Shown: one piece after another, positions 11,332-22,092 of the stretch
Layout of the letters: the number at the start of each line of letters is the position of its first letter
Numbering within the stretch: the stretch's first letter is position 1
Assembly: GCF_037102585.1 (NCBI RefSeq)
Contig: NW_027043830.1
Location: 1,073,005 to 1,137,004 of the forward strand
Length of the DNA stretch: 64,000 nt
DNA from: Saccharomycopsis crataegensis
Taxonomy: Eukaryota; Ascomycota; Saccharomycetes; Ascoideales; Saccharomycopsidaceae
Direction: 5' to 3'
Program-made: the position numbers and the translations under genes
The notes under the pieces: generated by a model
Database searches by the model: none
What the model saw: only the letters and a program-made list of their open reading frames with translations
Told to the model about the DNA's origin: nothing

Positions 11332-11850
11332 ATGGCTTTACCAATTGCAGACATCATCCTTAGAGGGTTCAATACCGCCTTCCTTATAATTGTCCTTGGG
11401 TTGACCGGGTCTTTGATTGAAGGTCAACAAAGCTCCCACGCCAGAGTCAACATGGCGCTTTTCGCTTCAGTCTTTGGTATTGTGTTCTCCTCGTTTTATG
11501 CAGTGCTTGCCGCCTTTGTTTCGGTGTTTGCCTGGCCAATCTTGTTGTTTATTGCTGACTTTTTGAACTTTGTCTTCACTTTTTCTGCCGCCACTGCTTT
11601 GGCTGTTGGTATCAGATGTCATTCATGTACCAACCAATCTTACTTGAACAGCAATGCCATTATTGAAGGGTCCGAAGATAGATGTAGAAAGTCCCAAGCC
11701 TCAGTTGCCTTTTTGTATTTCAGTTTCTTCATTTTCCTTGTCAACTTGGTGATGTCTACTTTTACTCTTGTTAACGGCGGTGCCTTTGGCTTCGGGGTTA
11801 CCGGAAGAGGTTCCACAAAAGGCGGTCTTCCAAGTGTCTCTCAAGTTTGA
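11332..11850 (+). CDS. NCE102: MARVEL-domain eisosome membrane protein (Nce102/Fhn1 family)
   Basis: This is a 172-residue tetraspanning plasma-membrane protein. In S. cerevisiae Nce102 organises eisosome/MCC furrows and senses sphingolipids. The start ALPIADIILRGFNTAFLIIVLGLTGS and four hydrophobic segments (about residues 8-28, 40-62, 66-90, 122-145) match the family. So does the Cys-containing loop before the last helix (RCHSCTNQSYL...CRKSQASVAFLYF), with small-residue patches (GGAFGFG) near the C-terminus. Length is within the usual 165-175. The leader is A/C-rich (ACACAAAATGGC), a good yeast start context. The protein could equally be the paralogue Fhn1, because a single-copy yeast would carry only one. 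Confidence 0.9.
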   Translation: MALPIADIILRGFNTAFLIIVLGLTGSLIEGQQSSHARVNMALFASVFGIVFSSFYAVLAAFVSVFAWPILLFIADFLNFVFTFSAATALAVGIRCHSCTNQSYLNSNAIIEGSEDRCRKSQASVAFLYFSFFIFLVNLVMSTFTLVNGGAFGFGVTGRGSTKGGLPSVSQV

Positions 11851-12537
11851 AGAGGTTGCAGTGTTTCAAGGGCGCGTGTGTGTATTATAAATGACTCAAG
11901 TTCATTGTACTTCCACTTTCCAATTGCAAGAGAAAAATTCCTTTGTTTTTTTAAGCTTTCACTAGACTAGGGAGGTTTTTCACGAACTGTTGAAAATCAA
12001 TAACAACAACAAAAAAAAAAAGCTAATAATTAACATAAATGGATACCACAAGAAAAGTAATTGGTGATAGTGTTTTTACCATTTTGCTTCTTCTTTGCTT
12101 ATTTTCTTCTTCTATTTTCTGTTTTCTATTTTCTCTGGGATTAACTAACTATATAGTTATTCCTTCTTGTTGGTCCTCTAAATTCCGTCTAGATTGGATA
12201 TGCTGGGCTGACTATGAACTTATTATTTTGGTTTTCTATGTTTATAATTCCTTTTTTTTTTGTGGCTTTTTGTCGTGGGATTGAAAATAGCCTAATTTTT
12301 ATTTAAAATTTATTCTCCTACTAATAATTTAATATTTTTTTATTCTTTTTGGTGATTATTTTGTAATAACCTGAGAAGTTAAATATATGAAATAACAATA
12401 ATTCTTTTAATGTTGATGAAGGTGTGTAGGTTGTCTTGAATCAAATTATAGCTTTACAAAATAGAATGTTTTATAGAGAGAAGGCTTATAATATCAAAAA
12501 AATTGCTTGGGAAAAAAAAAAAAAAAGGAGAACAGAT
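11851..12537. other. Intergenic region downstream of NCE102 and OXP1
   Basis: This is the convergent 3' region of NCE102 (+) and OXP1 (-). It is T/A-rich with runs at 12011-12021 and 12512-12526. An 81-codon hydrophobic ORF at 12039-12284 is low-complexity F/L/S-rich and I do not accept it. Nothing else is recognisable. Confidence 0.45.
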
Positions 12538-15500
12538 TCATTGGGAAGCATTAGCAGCATCTTGCAAATTACCCAATGTACCAGATGAGATGGGGACGAA
12601 CAGTTGTCGCTGGCTTGGTTTAGTCAACCTCCAGAATTCATCAGTATCGGTGACCTTACCAAACCCACCGCCACCAGGAGTGGCAACTTTCAAAATATCG
12701 CCGGTTCTCATCTCGATCTCTGCTAATGACGGTAATTGAATCCACTGGATTTTGCCGTTTCCTCTATTTCTCCCCAAGAAATTCTCACCTTTTTTACCTT
12801 CCTCACCACCATGCACGCCCCATGGTGAGAAAACTCGTCTCTGAGTAACAAGTGACAAGTGTACAGGACTATTGAACTGGACTTCTCTGATTAAGCCATT
12901 ACCGCCGTTAAATTTACCCTTACCGCCACTATCAGTTCTGATACAATACTGGAGTAATAAACACGGGTACCGTAATTCCAATACTTCCGGATCGGTGATC
13001 TTGGTGTTGGTCATATTAGTTTGAGTACCAGAGAACCCATCGAACCCATAACGTTCGCCATCTTTCTCAATGATCCCGGCGCAATTCCCTTGGCCAATGG
13101 TTTCGGTATACCCAAACCCTTTGACCATTTCTCCCTTTGCGTTCTCGCCACCGGTACCGAAATTCAACCCATTCATACATCCCCCAGTGGCCGAAGTAAT
13201 TCCAAACGCCTTGAATAAACAATCAGTGATTCTTTGTGACGTCATACCGTTACCAGCACACACTGCGGCGTAAGCTGAAGGGTTAATCAAACTGTTTTCG
13301 GGGATAATGATATCAACGGGGTCCAAACATCCTTGATTCAATGGGATATCCATGTCCACAAGGCATCTAAGCACATATATTACGGCAGAGTAAGTGATGG
13401 AACGTGGTGCATTCAAGTTGCTATAGGATTCAGGAGAAGTACCAGTGAAATCGATAACTGCTGAACCATCATCTTGAGAAATATCGATCTTCACTTGGAC
13501 TTTGGTACCATCATCCATGAAATCCTCGGCACATAGAGGCAAGCGATGGATATTGTCGGCAGAATACTGTTTAAGGAAATCTCTGACAGCTAACTCTGCA
13601 GTTCGTTTAACATTTCGCATATAAAACAACACGGTATCACTGCCATATTCTGCAAATAGCTCTTTTAATAAGTTGATACCTCTTTGATTGGAGGCGATTT
13701 GTGCTTTCAAATCAGAAATATTGTCCTCGATATTTCGAGTGCCACTCACACCGTGAGTTTTTGGAATTTCGACAAAATGGTTATGTAACCCTTCATAATC
13801 AAATTTGCCATTATCGACAACTTTCCAACTTTCAATATTCACTCCTTCTTCAAAGATCTCCCTCGCATAAGAGGAAGAAGATCCTGGAGCAGAACCACCA
13901 ATTTCAGAATGATGGGCTCTAGCTGCAACCACAAATTGTATTTTCCCTTGGTGAAAAACTGGGGAAACAATAGTGATGTCTGGTAAATGGGTACCACCAA
14001 CCGATGGAGAATTAGTACACAAGATATCCCCTTCTTTCAAATTTTCACCCCAAAGATCTAATTGATATTTGATAGCGGCCGACATAGAACCCAAATGAAC
14101 TATGAAAATTTCGTTAGTAACGTAATTCAAAAAAAAAAAAAAAATTGCATGAATAAGTTAATAAAAAAACATACCAGGTACGTTTGGTGCATTAGCACAT
14201 AGGTTCCCTTTATTGTCAAATAAAGCGCAAGAATAATCCATTCTTTCCTTAATATTGGCAGAAACTGAAATTTTTTGCAAGGTTCTGGACATATCATCAG
14301 CAATCGACATGAAACGATTAGCGAAAATTGATAGTTGAACCGGATCCACATAATTCACACTAACAGAGCTTTTGGCCTCAACTTCAACATCAATAAATAC
14401 ATGGCTTGGCAAAACTGTGGCCAGAGAGTCCGGAGTGATCACTAAAGTTTGGGTATCATCTAATATAATCGCTGGACCCTTCACTATTGAACCAACCGGC
14501 AATTTTTTGAGGAAAAAAACAGCAGTTTCGAGATATCCTTGATCAAAGTATACTGGAACTCTCTTGTCAGAAATAGAAGGATCAATGATATTTTTTGTGC
14601 AGGCTTCGTACGCTTCATATGGAGAAGTTGGACGAACTGCTTCAGAAGCATTACCAATGGTACGTACACGAATGTCTGTCACAAGTACGTCCTTTTGATC
14701 ATCATTAAAAGCAAATTCACGTTCATGGGCCCCATAAAAAACTCCAAGGAAATCTAGATCTTCAGGTTTAGAAATCATAATCCTGGTATCTGAACCTTTA
14801 TAGCCCATATTAAAATACACCAACAGTTTAAGAGTTTCTTGCTTGGCTCCCTGATCAAGCAAATTTTTCTGTGATTTTTTAATCAACCGTTGACATTCCT
14901 CCAATAGAGTATCACGACTTTTTAGAGAATAAACCAATGATACCGGTTCTTGTTGTTCATCCACCAAATCGGCGACAGAAATTCCGTAAGATGATAAAAT
15001 AGAAGAGTAGCGATGAATAATGACTTTTTTAATTTTCAAAATTTTGGCAATAGAAGTGGCAAGTTGACCACCAGCACCACCAAAGGCTGCTAAAGCATGC
15101 TTGCGGACATCGTGACCTTTTGATTCAGTCAAATCACGTATTGGTCTTGCCATTTGATAATTAGCAACCGTCAAAAACCCAAGAGCAATTTCTTCAGCAG
15201 TTTTTGGGTGATCAGGGGTGTCTAGATTGATTATCCTTGCCAAAGCTTCGAATTTCTCTTTTGTGATACCGTAATCTAAAGGTTGGTCCTCTGTTGGTCC
15301 AAAAATCTTTGGGAAATATTCCGGTAAAATCCGGCCAACAAACACATTTGCATCAGTAACAGTTAACGGTCCACCTTTACGATAACATGCTGGACCAGGA
15401 TGAGCACCTGCTGATTCAGGCCCAACTTTGAAAACTCCATTTTGGTAGCTCAAGATTGATCCACCCCCGGCAGCAACCGTATTGATATCAAGTTGTGGTG

Positions 15501-16560
15501 CAGCAATTTTGATACCAGCGGTGATGGATTCAAAACTAAATTCGTATTCTCCAGCAAATCTCAGACAATCCAGAGAGGTACCACCAACATCACAGCCAAT
15601 TATTGGAATTTTCACCTTATCATCATAACAAGTTAAAGCTTCGCCAACAACCCCACCAGCAGGACCGGATAAAAGTGATTTCAACCCAGTGAACTTCCTC
15701 CACGAACAAAGACCTCCATCGGACTGCATGAATTCGATTCTTGTATGTTTTTCAAAATCAGGTGCAAGACCACTGAGGAAATTGTCAACATATTCTCTCA
15801 AAATCGGAGTGAGGTAAGCGTCAACTACCGTGGATTGTCCACGGGTAACTGCCTTCAACACTGGTAAGACTTCATGGGACAACGAAATATTCTTGAACCC
15901 AAGTTTTTTAGCAATTTCCCCAGCTTGTTTTTCATGTCTTTGGAAATTAAAACCATGGATAAACACAATAGCTAACGAGTCAATATTCTTGTCTTTTAAC
16001 TTGATCAAATCTTTTTCAAGCTGAACGGTGTCAAGTGGTTGTAAAATTTCAAATACTTCTTTAGTTTCCCCATATACGTATCTATCGCCATCTACTAGGT
16101 CTTGAGCATCATAACCAGTAGGGTCAGCGAGGAATGCTGGCATGGTGACTCTTTCATCAACTTCCACCACTTCTTGGAAGAGCACCCCGGGTTTGACAAT
16201 ATTTAAAGCAAACAACTCGGGTCTAGATTGATCACCAATATGCAAAAGATCTTTGAAGCCCTTGGTGGTTATCAAGGCACATGGGGCACCTTTTCTTTCA
16301 AGCAAAGCGTTTGTAGCAACCGTGGTTCCAAGTCTAATACACGATATGGATGAGGTATCGAGGGGAGTATCTCGTGGGATCTTGACCCCATGAACTTTCT
16401 CAAGAACTCGGCGAATCCCTTCGATGTTGGCATCTTTGTAGTTCAAGGGATCAACCGAAAGTAATTTGAAGACTTCTTCCTTGTCACCGACACTATACGC
16501 CACATCGCTGAAGGTTCCGCCACGATCAATAGCAATCGTAATTTTTTGAGGAACGGTCAT
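12538..16560 (-). CDS. OXP1: 5-oxoprolinase (ATP-hydrolysing), two exons
   Basis: This enzyme hydrolyses 5-oxo-L-proline (pyroglutamate) to glutamate with ATP, in the gamma-glutamyl/glutathione salvage route, in the cytosol. Exons are 16560-14175 and 14099-12538, giving 1315 residues; S. cerevisiae Oxp1 has 1286. Exon 1 carries the HyuA-like half with the actin-fold phosphate motifs AIDRGGTFSDVA (residues 9-20) and GCDVGGTSLD (near residue 320). Exon 2 carries the HyuB-like half with LGSMSAAIKYQLD, DILCTNSPSVGGTHLPD and a C-terminal PGGGGFG. Splicing joins NAPNVP to VHLGSM, exactly the family sequence; without it the frame ends six codons into the intron. The start at 16560 gives the standard N-terminus. 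It is divergent from the aldo-keto reductase. A CTG codon near the C-terminus (12601-12603) is at a non-conserved site. Confidence 0.95.
14100..14174 (-). other. Spliceosomal intron in OXP1 (75 nt)
   Basis: Read on the minus strand, the donor is G|GTATGT (intron starts at 14174). The branch sequence TACTAAC lies about 16 nt before the acceptor TTTTCATAG (intron ends at 14100). It is a phase 1 intron; exon lengths of 2386 and 1562 nt restore the frame. The intron contains a long T run on the coding strand (14129-14144). Confidence 0.95.
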
Positions 16561-16928
16561 AATAACTGTTGATAATAAAAGGGAAAATGATATACCCTGG
16601 CATCTCAGGAATCCTACTTTTTTTTTGGATAGGGGACTTCTAATATATGGATCGCGGCACTGCAGACATAGTAATCATGGTGAAGGTAGAGACGAGCTAG
16701 AAGAAACCAAATGTTGGAAATCTTTTTGGCACAAAGAATGCTGTTGAAGACGAGACACCCCAGAAAAAATACATAATGCATTGCAATGCACGACTATGCC
16801 AGATAGGGGCGAGCGACGATTACAACAATTTCATTACTTTGATTTAATGGGTAATTTCAACTCTTTTTCGAGAGTTTTTTTTTTTGTAATTAGTTTCATT
16901 AATATTTTCAACGGAAGATCTTGGAATT
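16561..16928. promoter_or_regulatory. Divergent promoter region OXP1/aldo-keto reductase
   Basis: A 368-bp region separates two head-to-head metabolic genes, so shared control is plausible. It holds T/A runs (16617-16625, 16877-16886) and CG-containing words such as GGATCGCGG (16648-16656) and GGGGCGAGCGACG (16806-16818). I cannot assign a specific factor. Confidence 0.35.
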
Positions 16929-17888
16929 ATGACCACCGTAACTTTGAATAATGGCTACCAGATGCCCCAAATTGGCTTGGGATGTTGGAAAATTGACAAA
17001 TCCATTTGTGCTGACCAGATCTACGAGGCCATCAAAGTGGGCTATCGATTGTTTGATGGTGCTATGGATTATGGAAATGAAAAAGAAGTGGGGCAAGGAA
17101 TTAACAGAGCCCTTAAAGATGGTTTGGTGAAGCGTGAGGCATTGTTTATCGTTTCCAAACTTTGGAATAATTATCATTCCCCGAAAAACGTCGAGAAAGC
17201 CATCGCCAAGGTGCTTCAAGATCTTCAATTGGATTACATCGATTTATTCTACATTCATTTCCCAATTGCTCAAAGATTTGTACCTTTTGAGGAAAAGTAT
17301 CCTCCCACATTCTACTGTGGGGCTGGTGAGGATGAGTTTATATTTGAGAATGTGCCAATCCACGTCACTTGGTCTGCCTTTGAAAAACTTGTGGATAGAG
17401 GAGTTGTTAAATCCATCGGGGTCTCCAATTTCAGTGGTGCTTTGATTGAGGATTTATTACGAGGTTGCCTGATCAAACCTCAAGTTGTCCAGATTGAACA
17501 TCATTGCTATTTGCAGCAACCTCGTCTTATTGAGTATCTCAAACGTGTGGATATTGCCATAACTTCTTACTCCAGTTTCGGAGGGGAATCATTTTTGGAA
17601 TTAGAACATCCGAAAGCGAAGTCCGTTGGCACTTTATTCAAACATCCCACAATTTTGAGAATCGCCAAAAATCACCAGGTTGCCCCAGCCAAAGTGTTGT
17701 TAAGGTGGATTACCCAAAGAGGTATTTGCGTCATTCCAAAAAGTAATAAAAAACAAAGACTCCTAGAAAATTTGAATGTCAATGACTTCGATCTCACCAA
17801 AAATGACTTTGAAGATATTAGTAAAATTGATATTGGTCTCAGGTTCAACGATCCTTGGGCATGGAATAAGATCCCAACTTTTCTTTAA
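16929..17888 (+). CDS. Aldo-keto reductase, xylose-reductase-like (AKR2B/Gre3 type)
   Basis: This is an NAD(P)H-dependent reductase of sugars, aldehydes and dicarbonyls, presumably cytosolic. The 319-residue (beta/alpha)8 protein has the complete AKR tetrad: Asp43, Tyr48 (in [10 protein letters not shown]), Lys77 (SKLWN) and His110 (YIHFP). It also has the SNF segment after the VKSIGV strand, the [18 protein letters not shown] substrate/cofactor segment, and the NADPH-binding [14 protein letters not shown] segment with the K-S-N-x3-R spacing of yeast xylose reductases. The C-terminal [13 protein letters not shown] loop is that of xylose reductase. Differences from typical XYL1, such as HHC instead of HHP, suggest a diverged paralogue whose substrate is uncertain. 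It sits between OXP1 and the regulator, so a role in disposing of sugar-derived dicarbonyls is possible but inferred. Confidence 0.88.
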   Translation: MTTVTLNNGYQMPQIGLGCWKIDKSICADQIYEAIKVGYRLFDGAMDYGNEKEVGQGINRALKDGLVKREALFIVSKLWNNYHSPKNVEKAIAKVLQDLQLDYIDLFYIHFPIAQRFVPFEEKYPPTFYCGAGEDEFIFENVPIHVTWSAFEKLVDRGVVKSIGVSNFSGALIEDLLRGCLIKPQVVQIEHHCYLQQPRLIEYLKRVDIAITSYSSFGGESFLELEHPKAKSVGTLFKHPTILRIAKNHQVAPAKVLLRWITQRGICVIPKSNKKQRLLENLNVNDFDLTKNDFEDISKIDIGLRFNDPWAWNKIPTFL

Positions 17889-18089
17889 TAGTTTGCTACA
17901 TGATGGCCAAGGGATCATACCCTTGAATATAATAGGTCAATCAACCCATAATGAAAAAAAGAAAAATCATTGTGTCGTATTATCATAAAAATGTAAGAAA
18001 ACAATAGCATATTATCGTAAAAATGGAACGAAAAATTGCTCCAAGTAAATAATCAAAAATAAATAAAAGATCTCTCTAGGAAACATAAA

Positions 18090-19925
18090 CTAAGCCAAGC
18101 TAATGGTATTGGCTTTACCCCTAATCATTCCTTTCCACCTTATTGGGCATTCTTCCAAATCAATTTCTTTCCACACACTGATGATGATTTCTTTGGCATT
18201 CTTAACACTTTTCAATCCACGGTGCCCTTCCATCTCCGTCAAGGTTTGCAATACCCACCAGCGGTTGCTTTCTGTTACTCTGGCGATCCCCAAAATAAAG
18301 ATAGGCCACAATAGACTGACATACGTTTCTGGTAAAGTCTTATGGAGTGAAATTATTTTATCGGCATAATTCTGGCAAAGAGAAAGTTTCATATCTGTAA
18401 GCTGGTTTTTCCCATGATAATAATTGTATTCAAGGTGGATTCTGGCAAACAAGTATATCAAAGCCGCGAGCCGTTTGATTTCTGCAATTGTTTGAATATG
18501 TTTCCCAGCATCTGGGTCGCAATACTCTGCCATTGAAGGTAGATCTTGACGCAAATGAATTAATTCATTTTCCAATTTATCTGCCTGACTCAAGATTTCT
18601 CGTTCAAATTCCAAGCGGTTTCTTCGTGATTCATGTTCCAAATGTTCAAAACATTTGCCAAGTTCCGAAGTTTTATGAATGAGTGCAATGAGATACGGCG
18701 AAGCACCCAAAACCAAGTCAATATTGTTATCCATATCCTGCTTAAGAGTCTCTATATATGGATCATCACTGATAGGCCTTAATTTTTGTAGATTATCATC
18801 AACCCAAGCCGTTTCTCCCATTACTTCATGAGAAATGAAATACCGGATGAAAAACTTCCCAATAGGAGTAACATTGTTTCTGATACATGATTCTTTGAGA
18901 AACTGTTTGGCACCATTCAAATGAACTAGCCAAGAGCTATTACAGTTAACGGAGATTTCAATGAAGCATAGCATTATCACCGTGGTGAGAATATCATCCC
19001 AGTTTTTCGCACTCATTTTCTGTCTCTCTTTGATGATGTTTGGCAAATCCACTAATACCTCATAGCTATATTTCTTTGCGATTTTATTATAGGAAGTTTG
19101 ACCAAGAAGCACCAATTGTTTTGCCGAGGCGGCAGTGATGACTTTTAAGACCAAAGGAGATTTGAAGGCAAGTGGTGCGACTAAATTAAGGTATGGATTT
19201 GATTCTGTCGAAAAGACATTTGAAAACTTGAGGGATGATTTCGGATAACAGACACAATATGGGCAAATGGATTCAATGAAGTAATTGAGCAACTGTCGTT
19301 CAAGAGTTGTCATTGGATTGTCCAATGGGAAATCGTTTAGGGGGCTTAATGGAGAAACTGAAATCAGTGGTTCCTGAGGGGCAAGTGTCTGTAGAAAAAT
19401 ATCATCATTAGAGATGTTGTTAAGGTTGAATTGATCAATTTCATCTGAATTCCAAATATTTGGACAACTGCTTCCACAATTCCCCGAGACGGTGCTTGGT
19501 TTGGAGGCCTTAGAAATTGTGTGCTGTTTATTGAAATCTTTATAGGTGGTATTGATGAAGATATAATGGGATCTTTTGGTCGAGATTCTATCTATGATTT
19601 TTACCTCCTCTTTCAGTACTTGGAAAGATCCCAAAGCCAGAGTACTCTTTTGTTGTCTTTGACGTCGTGCTGAGGCCGATCTGCCAAACGTCACCCCTCT
19701 GGCATGGGCTTCATCCTCCCAGAATAAAATCCTTTGGTACAGGCAGGGCAATTTTAGTTTTGAGCATTTTAGACATTTCGGATGAGTTTCTGTGTTTATT
19801 AGTAACTGGGTACATCAAATGCAACAAAAAATTGACAACAACATACCATCACATTTCACCCTTCTCTTTTTGCAGGTAAGGCACCCAGTGCGACTCCGAG
19901 GAACATACGCCTTGATCTTCCCCAT
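18090..19925 (-). CDS. Zn(II)2Cys6 transcription factor, two exons
   Basis: The ATG at 19925 opens a 26-codon exon (19925-19847) joined to exon 2 (19789-18090), giving 592 residues. Splicing rebuilds a complete Gal4-type cluster: C-x2-C-x6-C from exon 1 (CLTCKKRRVKC), then x6-C-x2-C-x6-C from exon 2 (HPKCLKCSKLKLPC). Without the intron exon 2 would start at an internal Met after the zinc cluster. The rest is a helical 'fungal-specific transcription factor' middle region (about residues 170-580) with a QLLNYFIESICPYC-like helix, like the Fungal_trans_2/Uga3-ArgR type regulators of amino-acid metabolism. I do not recognise a specific orthologue. It is head-to-head with the fructosyl-amino-acid oxidase, so it may be its pathway-specific regulator. 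Confidence 0.88.
19790..19846 (-). other. Spliceosomal intron inside the zinc-cluster codons (57 nt)
   Basis: On the minus strand the donor is G|GTATGT (19846), the branch-like TACTAAT lies just upstream, and the acceptor is ACACAG (ends 19790). It is a phase 1 intron. It separates the first three zinc-ligand cysteines from the last three. Retention would add about nine residues and a stop. Confidence 0.92.
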
Positions 19926-20235
19926 TATCAATAATGACGGTTGAAACGACCTTCCTAAGAAAATCTGGGGAAATTTCAATAGTTTATATTTTCTTTTTTT
20001 TTTTCTCGGTGGACAATTACAGACGATAAGAATATTTCTTTTTTTGGGGGTTTTTTTTTTGTTCCGATAAGGGACTTAACGGGGAAAGAATTGCGAGGAA
20101 TGGCGAACTCAGAGAAGTCACCATCGATCTTCATTTCATGCTAACGATACAACACTGGCGAATGTTTTGGGAGGAGGCAAGTTTACTTCATTGAAAGAAA
20201 GGAAATCATACAATATTAAAATTACTACAGTCAAT
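19926..20235. promoter_or_regulatory. Shared divergent promoter of regulator and oxidase, with GATAAG sites
   Basis: This 310-bp head-to-head promoter contains two GATAAG sites (20025-20030 and 20066-20071), the core bound by Gln3/Gat1-type GATA factors in nitrogen catabolite control. It also has an everted CGG pair, CCG at 20064-20066 and CGG at 20080-20082 (13-base spacer), the geometry used by some Zn2Cys6 dimers. T runs occur at 19991-20004 and 20051-20060. The sites are visible; their use is inferred. Confidence 0.45.
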
Positions 20236-21537
20236 ATGCTTTCCTCGGAGCAGCATGTATTGATAGTGGGTGCCGGTACTTTTGGTCTTTCAACGGGTGT
20301 GGAATTACTTAGAAAAGGTCACAGGAATGTCACGATTCTCGATCCCTATCCTGTTCCTTCGCCTCTTAGTGCTGGAAATGATGTTAACAAAATAATCCAG
20401 ACTACTGTGGAGGACAAGTTCTATTCTGAGCTAGCTACTGAGTCTTTTGAAAAATGGACCACGGACCCTCTATATAAACCGGCGTTTCATGAAACCGGGA
20501 TCATCTATGGGGCCACAAGCAAAGATGCTGTTGCCGAAATACAACGTCGTAAAGAAATATTGAAGAAGTCAGGCGAAGAAATCACTGATTTGAATTCTCC
20601 AGAAGATTTCGGACACTTGATTCGCGTGGAAAAGGAGCCGAATGCCCAAAGGTTTCAAAATTGGAAAGGATACCATCAGAAACATCGTTGTGGATGGGCC
20701 TTTGCTGCGTTAGCATTGCGGCTTGTTGGTGCCGAATGTGTGAAACTTGGAGCGAAAATCATCATGGATTCAGTCGAGGAGTTGCTAATGGATGATACTG
20801 GAACTTGTGTTGGGGTAAGAACCTTCTCTGGCAAATCAATTTATGCAGATAAAGTAGTTCTTTGTGCTGGAGCTAATTCTATCAGGATTTTGGATTTCAA
20901 AGGCCAATTAGTTGCCAAATGCTGGACAGTTGGTCACATAAAACTCACAGATGAAGAGTCCAGGGTACTTAATAACTCTCCCGTGGTATTAAATATATCC
21001 GAAGGTTTTTTCTTTGAGCCAGATCAAAATAATGAATTGAAGTTCTGCAACGAATTTCCCGGTTACATCAACATGGTTGAGGACGTGAAACATTCTGAAG
21101 GAGCTATTTCAGTGCCAGTTTACAAAGACATGATCCCAAAGGAAGCTGAACTTCAAATGAGAAGTTTCTTGAATCAAGTCTTCCCACAATTGGCCAACAG
21201 AAATTTCGTGCGGGCCAAGATCTGTTGGTGCACCGACACTTCGGATCGTCATTTCTTATTTGGTGAGCATCCAGCCTACAAAAATTTGATTTTAGGAACT
21301 GGGGACTCTGGAAAAGGGTTTAAATACATGCCAATCTCTGGCGAATATATCTCCACTATTGTATTGGAAGGATCACAAGCTTTATCAAGTGAAAAAAGAG
21401 AGGCATGGCGTTGGAGACCCGAGTCGGCAGTTCCGCGAGATGTTCGTGCTACCCAAGGGAGATATGGAGGAACTAATGTGGTTAAAGATCTTAAAGATAT
21501 TACAGAATGGACAAATGGTAAGGTGAACAAATTGTGA
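20236..21537 (+). CDS. Fructosyl amino acid oxidase (amadoriase)
   Basis: This FAD enzyme cleaves Amadori products (fructosyl amino acids) to a free amino acid, glucosone and H2O2. The 433-residue protein starts at the ATG at 20236. Upstream in-frame codons begin only with TTG, and the Met gives MLSSEQHVLIVGAGTFG with the dinucleotide-binding motif at 12-17. Family hallmarks follow: SAGNDVNKI, DPLYKPAFHETGI, CWCTDTSDRHFLF with the expected covalent-flavin cysteine at 330, GDSGKGFKYMPISGEY, and AWRWRP. The C-terminus NKL is a PTS1-like tripeptide, consistent with the peroxisomal location of related yeast and mould enzymes. It is distinguished from sarcosine or pipecolate oxidase by the CWCTDT and GDSGKGFK context. 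It is absent from S. cerevisiae. Confidence 0.9.
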   Translation: MLSSEQHVLIVGAGTFGLSTGVELLRKGHRNVTILDPYPVPSPLSAGNDVNKIIQTTVEDKFYSELATESFEKWTTDPLYKPAFHETGIIYGATSKDAVAEIQRRKEILKKSGEEITDLNSPEDFGHLIRVEKEPNAQRFQNWKGYHQKHRCGWAFAALALRLVGAECVKLGAKIIMDSVEELLMDDTGTCVGVRTFSGKSIYADKVVLCAGANSIRILDFKGQLVAKCWTVGHIKLTDEESRVLNNSPVVLNISEGFFFEPDQNNELKFCNEFPGYINMVEDVKHSEGAISVPVYKDMIPKEAELQMRSFLNQVFPQLANRNFVRAKICWCTDTSDRHFLFGEHPAYKNLILGTGDSGKGFKYMPISGEYISTIVLEGSQALSSEKREAWRWRPESAVPRDVRATQGRYGGTNVVKDLKDITEWTNGKVNKL

Positions 21538-21994
21538 CGTATATGCACACTCACTGGCTCAATCAACTGGCCCACATGATATATAAAGCATTTTAATATA
21601 TATATATTTACCAAGGTATAACAAATCGTGATTCGTAACTCCAAATTACTAAATGAATAATAATCCTCCTCGAGATATCGAACTCGGGTAAACTTTTTCG
21701 AAATGATAAATACACCCCCCATGTTGGGGATAATTTCCCGACAGCAAGCCGCTATCTATCTATGTCGTAGTGAGTAATCGGGAAAAGATACCACCACCGC
21801 AGATCTTCACGCAGATACAATGGAACAACCTTCTGTCACGATAAGGCCAACCACGTCAACAGTTGGTTATCTCTACCATACTTTGGCCACTTATCTATCA
21901 GGGACTCTTACATAAATACCATGTCATCCCCCGTACTTCTGTTGTGAACGTACAATCCAGAGAATTATGCAAATTTTAATCACCGGTATTTATC
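21538..21994. promoter_or_regulatory. Promoter of the Dal5-type permease, GATAAG-containing
   Basis: This 457-bp region follows the oxidase stop and precedes the permease. GATAAG cores lie at 21840-21845 (+) and 21890-21895 (-, CTTATC). Several CGG/CCG triplets (21685-21687, 21748-21750, 21778-21780) are scattered upstream. An ATG at 21967 opens an overlapping upstream ORF. The sequence around 21655-21740 has a TTCGA-containing arm but does not fold as a tRNA. Confidence 0.4.
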
Positions 21995-22092
21995 ATGCTG
22001 TCCCCACCCTCCAAAGAAAATTTGGAAATTCAAACATACTCCGTGTCACCAGAAGACGAGCAGAAGCAGGTGGCCAACATATCGAAGGTTGA
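21967..22092 (+). promoter_or_regulatory. Overlapping upstream ORF of the permease mRNA
   Basis: An ATG 28 bases before the permease start opens a 41-codon frame that ends inside the permease coding region (TGA at 22090-22092). If the transcript starts 5' of 21967, this uORF would reduce initiation at the main ATG. The transcription start is unknown. Confidence 0.3.

Noticed and set aside
12039-12284. 81-codon hydrophobic ORF downstream of NCE102
   Set aside because: T-rich, dominated by F/L/S codons, with no recognisable motif. Its composition matches the surrounding 3' sequence rather than the biased codon use of neighbouring genes.
21655-21760. tRNA-like sequence on the minus strand (GAGTTCGATATCTC arm)
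   Set aside because: The TTCGA loop has no proper 5-bp T stem with a 7-base loop, and no matching acceptor or anticodon arms lie at the right distance.
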